Of a stretch of 5,335 bases of DNA, positions 4,586 through 5,335 are shown piece by piece. Under the pieces are notes generated by a model. That model searched no databases, had not been told where the DNA came from, and saw only the letters and a list, made by a program, of their open reading frames with translations. Origin of the DNA: Gaiellasilicea sp035645095 (GTDB lineage Bacteria > Actinomycetota > Thermoleophilia > Gaiellales > Gaiellaceae); NCBI GenBank assembly GCA_035645095.1, contig DASQNG010000096.1, positions 1 to 5,335 on the forward strand, written 5' to 3'. Positions within the stretch are counted from its first letter, which is position 1, and every line of letters starts with the position of its first letter. Both the position numbers and the translations under genes were made by a program.

Positions 4586-5335
4586 CTACGCCGTCTCGCG
4601 GAGGAGCCCGCTCGCCACGACGAGCTCGGTCGCGAGCGTCTTGTAGCCGTTTCGGTCGAACAGCACGGTCATCTTGTCGCGCTCGTATCGCTGAACGACT
4701 CCGCGCCCCCACTCCGCGCGCTCGACGGCGGCCCCGAGGGGGAACGGCATCTCGGAGTGGGCGGCGACGACCCCCTCCTCGCAGCTGTCGCAGTTGCCGC
4801 ATGGCGCGTCGAACGGCTCGCCGAAGTAGTTCAGCAGGTACTCGCGCCGGCAGTCCCGCACCTCGGCGTAGCCGCGCATCATGTCGACCCGCGAGCGGTC
4901 GAACGCGCGCCGCCGTTCGTCTGCGTCCGCGGCGCGCTCCACGAGCTCGTCGACCGACGCGCCACCGTCGCCGGCGATCACGTCCCCCGTCGGCAGCACA
5001 CGGGCCGCTCCCACGTCCTCGAGGCGGCCGAGCGCGAGCGCGAGCCGCGAGTCGGTGAGGCCGGTCTCCTCCTTCAGCTCCGCGGCGTCGACGAGCCCGC
5101 CAGCGGCTGCCACGGCCTCGGCGACCTCCTGGAGCGTCTCGCCGCCGACGCCGCCCGAGGCGAAGAACCGCCGCAGCCCGACGTCCTCGGGGCGGTAGAA
5201 GAGGCGTGCTTCGGCCGGGGATCCGTCGCGGCCGGCCCGCCCGATCTCCTGGTAGTAGGCATCGAGTGACTCGCTGATGTCGGCGTGGAAGACGAAGCGC
5301 ACGTTCGGCTTGTCGATCCCCATCCCGAACGCGGT
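4586..5335 (-). CDS. recQ: RecQ-family ATP-dependent DNA helicase, C-terminal 249 residues
   Basis: A 3'-5' DNA helicase of recombination and repair; the N-terminus, with Walker A and the DEAH-type box, lies beyond the right edge. The window starts in TAFGMGIDKPNVRFVFH (motif V region), followed by YYQEIGRAGRDGSPAEARLFY, helicase motif VI with the arginine finger. Next comes an extra segment of about 75 residues (roughly 65-140 of the visible part) with winged-helix-like LVDAAELKEETGLTDSRLAL. The RecQ zinc module follows: a Cys in RDCRREYLLNYFGE (codon 4850-4852) and Cys pairs in PCGNCDSC (about 4782-4803). The end, from WGRGVV through TVLFDRNGYKTL to the stop, looks like the small Tudor-like tail seen in some actinobacterial RecQ and PcrA/UvrD-type helicases. 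There is no room for the usual winged helix after the zinc module or for an HRDC domain. The stop is nine bases before fhs, so it leads the visible operon. Confidence 0.96.
   Translation of the reverse strand, partial: TAFGMGIDKPNVRFVFHADISESLDAYYQEIGRAGRDGSPAEARLFYRPEDVGLRRFFASGGVGGETLQEVAEAVAAAGGLVDAAELKEETGLTDSRLALALGRLEDVGAARVLPTGDVIAGDGGASVDELVERAADADERRRAFDRSRVDMMRGYAEVRDCRREYLLNYFGEPFDAPCGNCDSCEEGVVAAHSEMPFPLGAAVERAEWGRGVVQRYERDKMTVLFDRNGYKTLATELVVASGLLRETA

Noticed and set aside
1..5335. CRISPR array, insertion sequence, prophage or other mobile element
   Set aside because: I found no regularly spaced direct repeats, transposase or integrase motifs, terminal inverted repeats, or abrupt composition change anywhere in the window.

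Overview
The window is a high-GC bacterial chromosomal segment. The strong G/C third-position bias, GTG starts, an ANTAR regulator, an actinobacterial-style RecQ tail and a formate-THF ligase/FchA pair suggest an actinobacterium, possibly of the Thermoleophilia (Gaiella/Solirubrobacter-like). The phylum is a fair inference; the class is a guess from protein resemblance.

Left part, plus strand (1-2276). The window opens inside an ANTAR-domain RNA-binding antiterminator. Its reading frame breaks by one base near position 49. A doubtful small membrane-protein ORF (371-559) follows, preceded by a short inverted repeat. Then come a single-domain cupin protein (718-1251), whose GTG start sits in a potential RNA hairpin, a lipoprotein-anchored mono-heme cytochrome c (1483-1836), and a cold-shock protein (2070-2276) with a near-perfect Shine-Dalgarno. 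These genes are separated by 150-235 base gaps and look like independent units rather than one operon. Within gaps 257-370, 560-717, 1252-1482 and 1837-2069 I see no further genes, only weak inverted repeats. If the small ORF is not real, 257-717 is a 460-base stretch with no gene.

Right part, minus strand (5335 down to 2377). recQ (C-terminal part, running off the right edge), fhs and fchA form a tight operon: 9 bases between recQ and fhs, and a probable 17-base overlap between fhs and fchA. Fhs makes 10-formyl-THF from formate, THF and ATP. FchA-type cyclohydrolase interconverts this with 5,10-methenyl-THF, so the last two genes encode consecutive steps of folate one-carbon metabolism. RecQ is a DNA repair helicase with no evident metabolic link.

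The cold-shock gene and the recQ-fhs-fchA operon converge on a 14-bp perfect hairpin with flanking A and T tracts (2317-2359), a good bidirectional terminator.

Most of the window is ordinary housekeeping and accessory content, and I see no convincing new multi-gene system. The points most worth checking are the apparent CTG start of fchA, the domain order of the RecQ C-terminus, the frameshift in the ANTAR gene, and the structured start region of the cupin gene.
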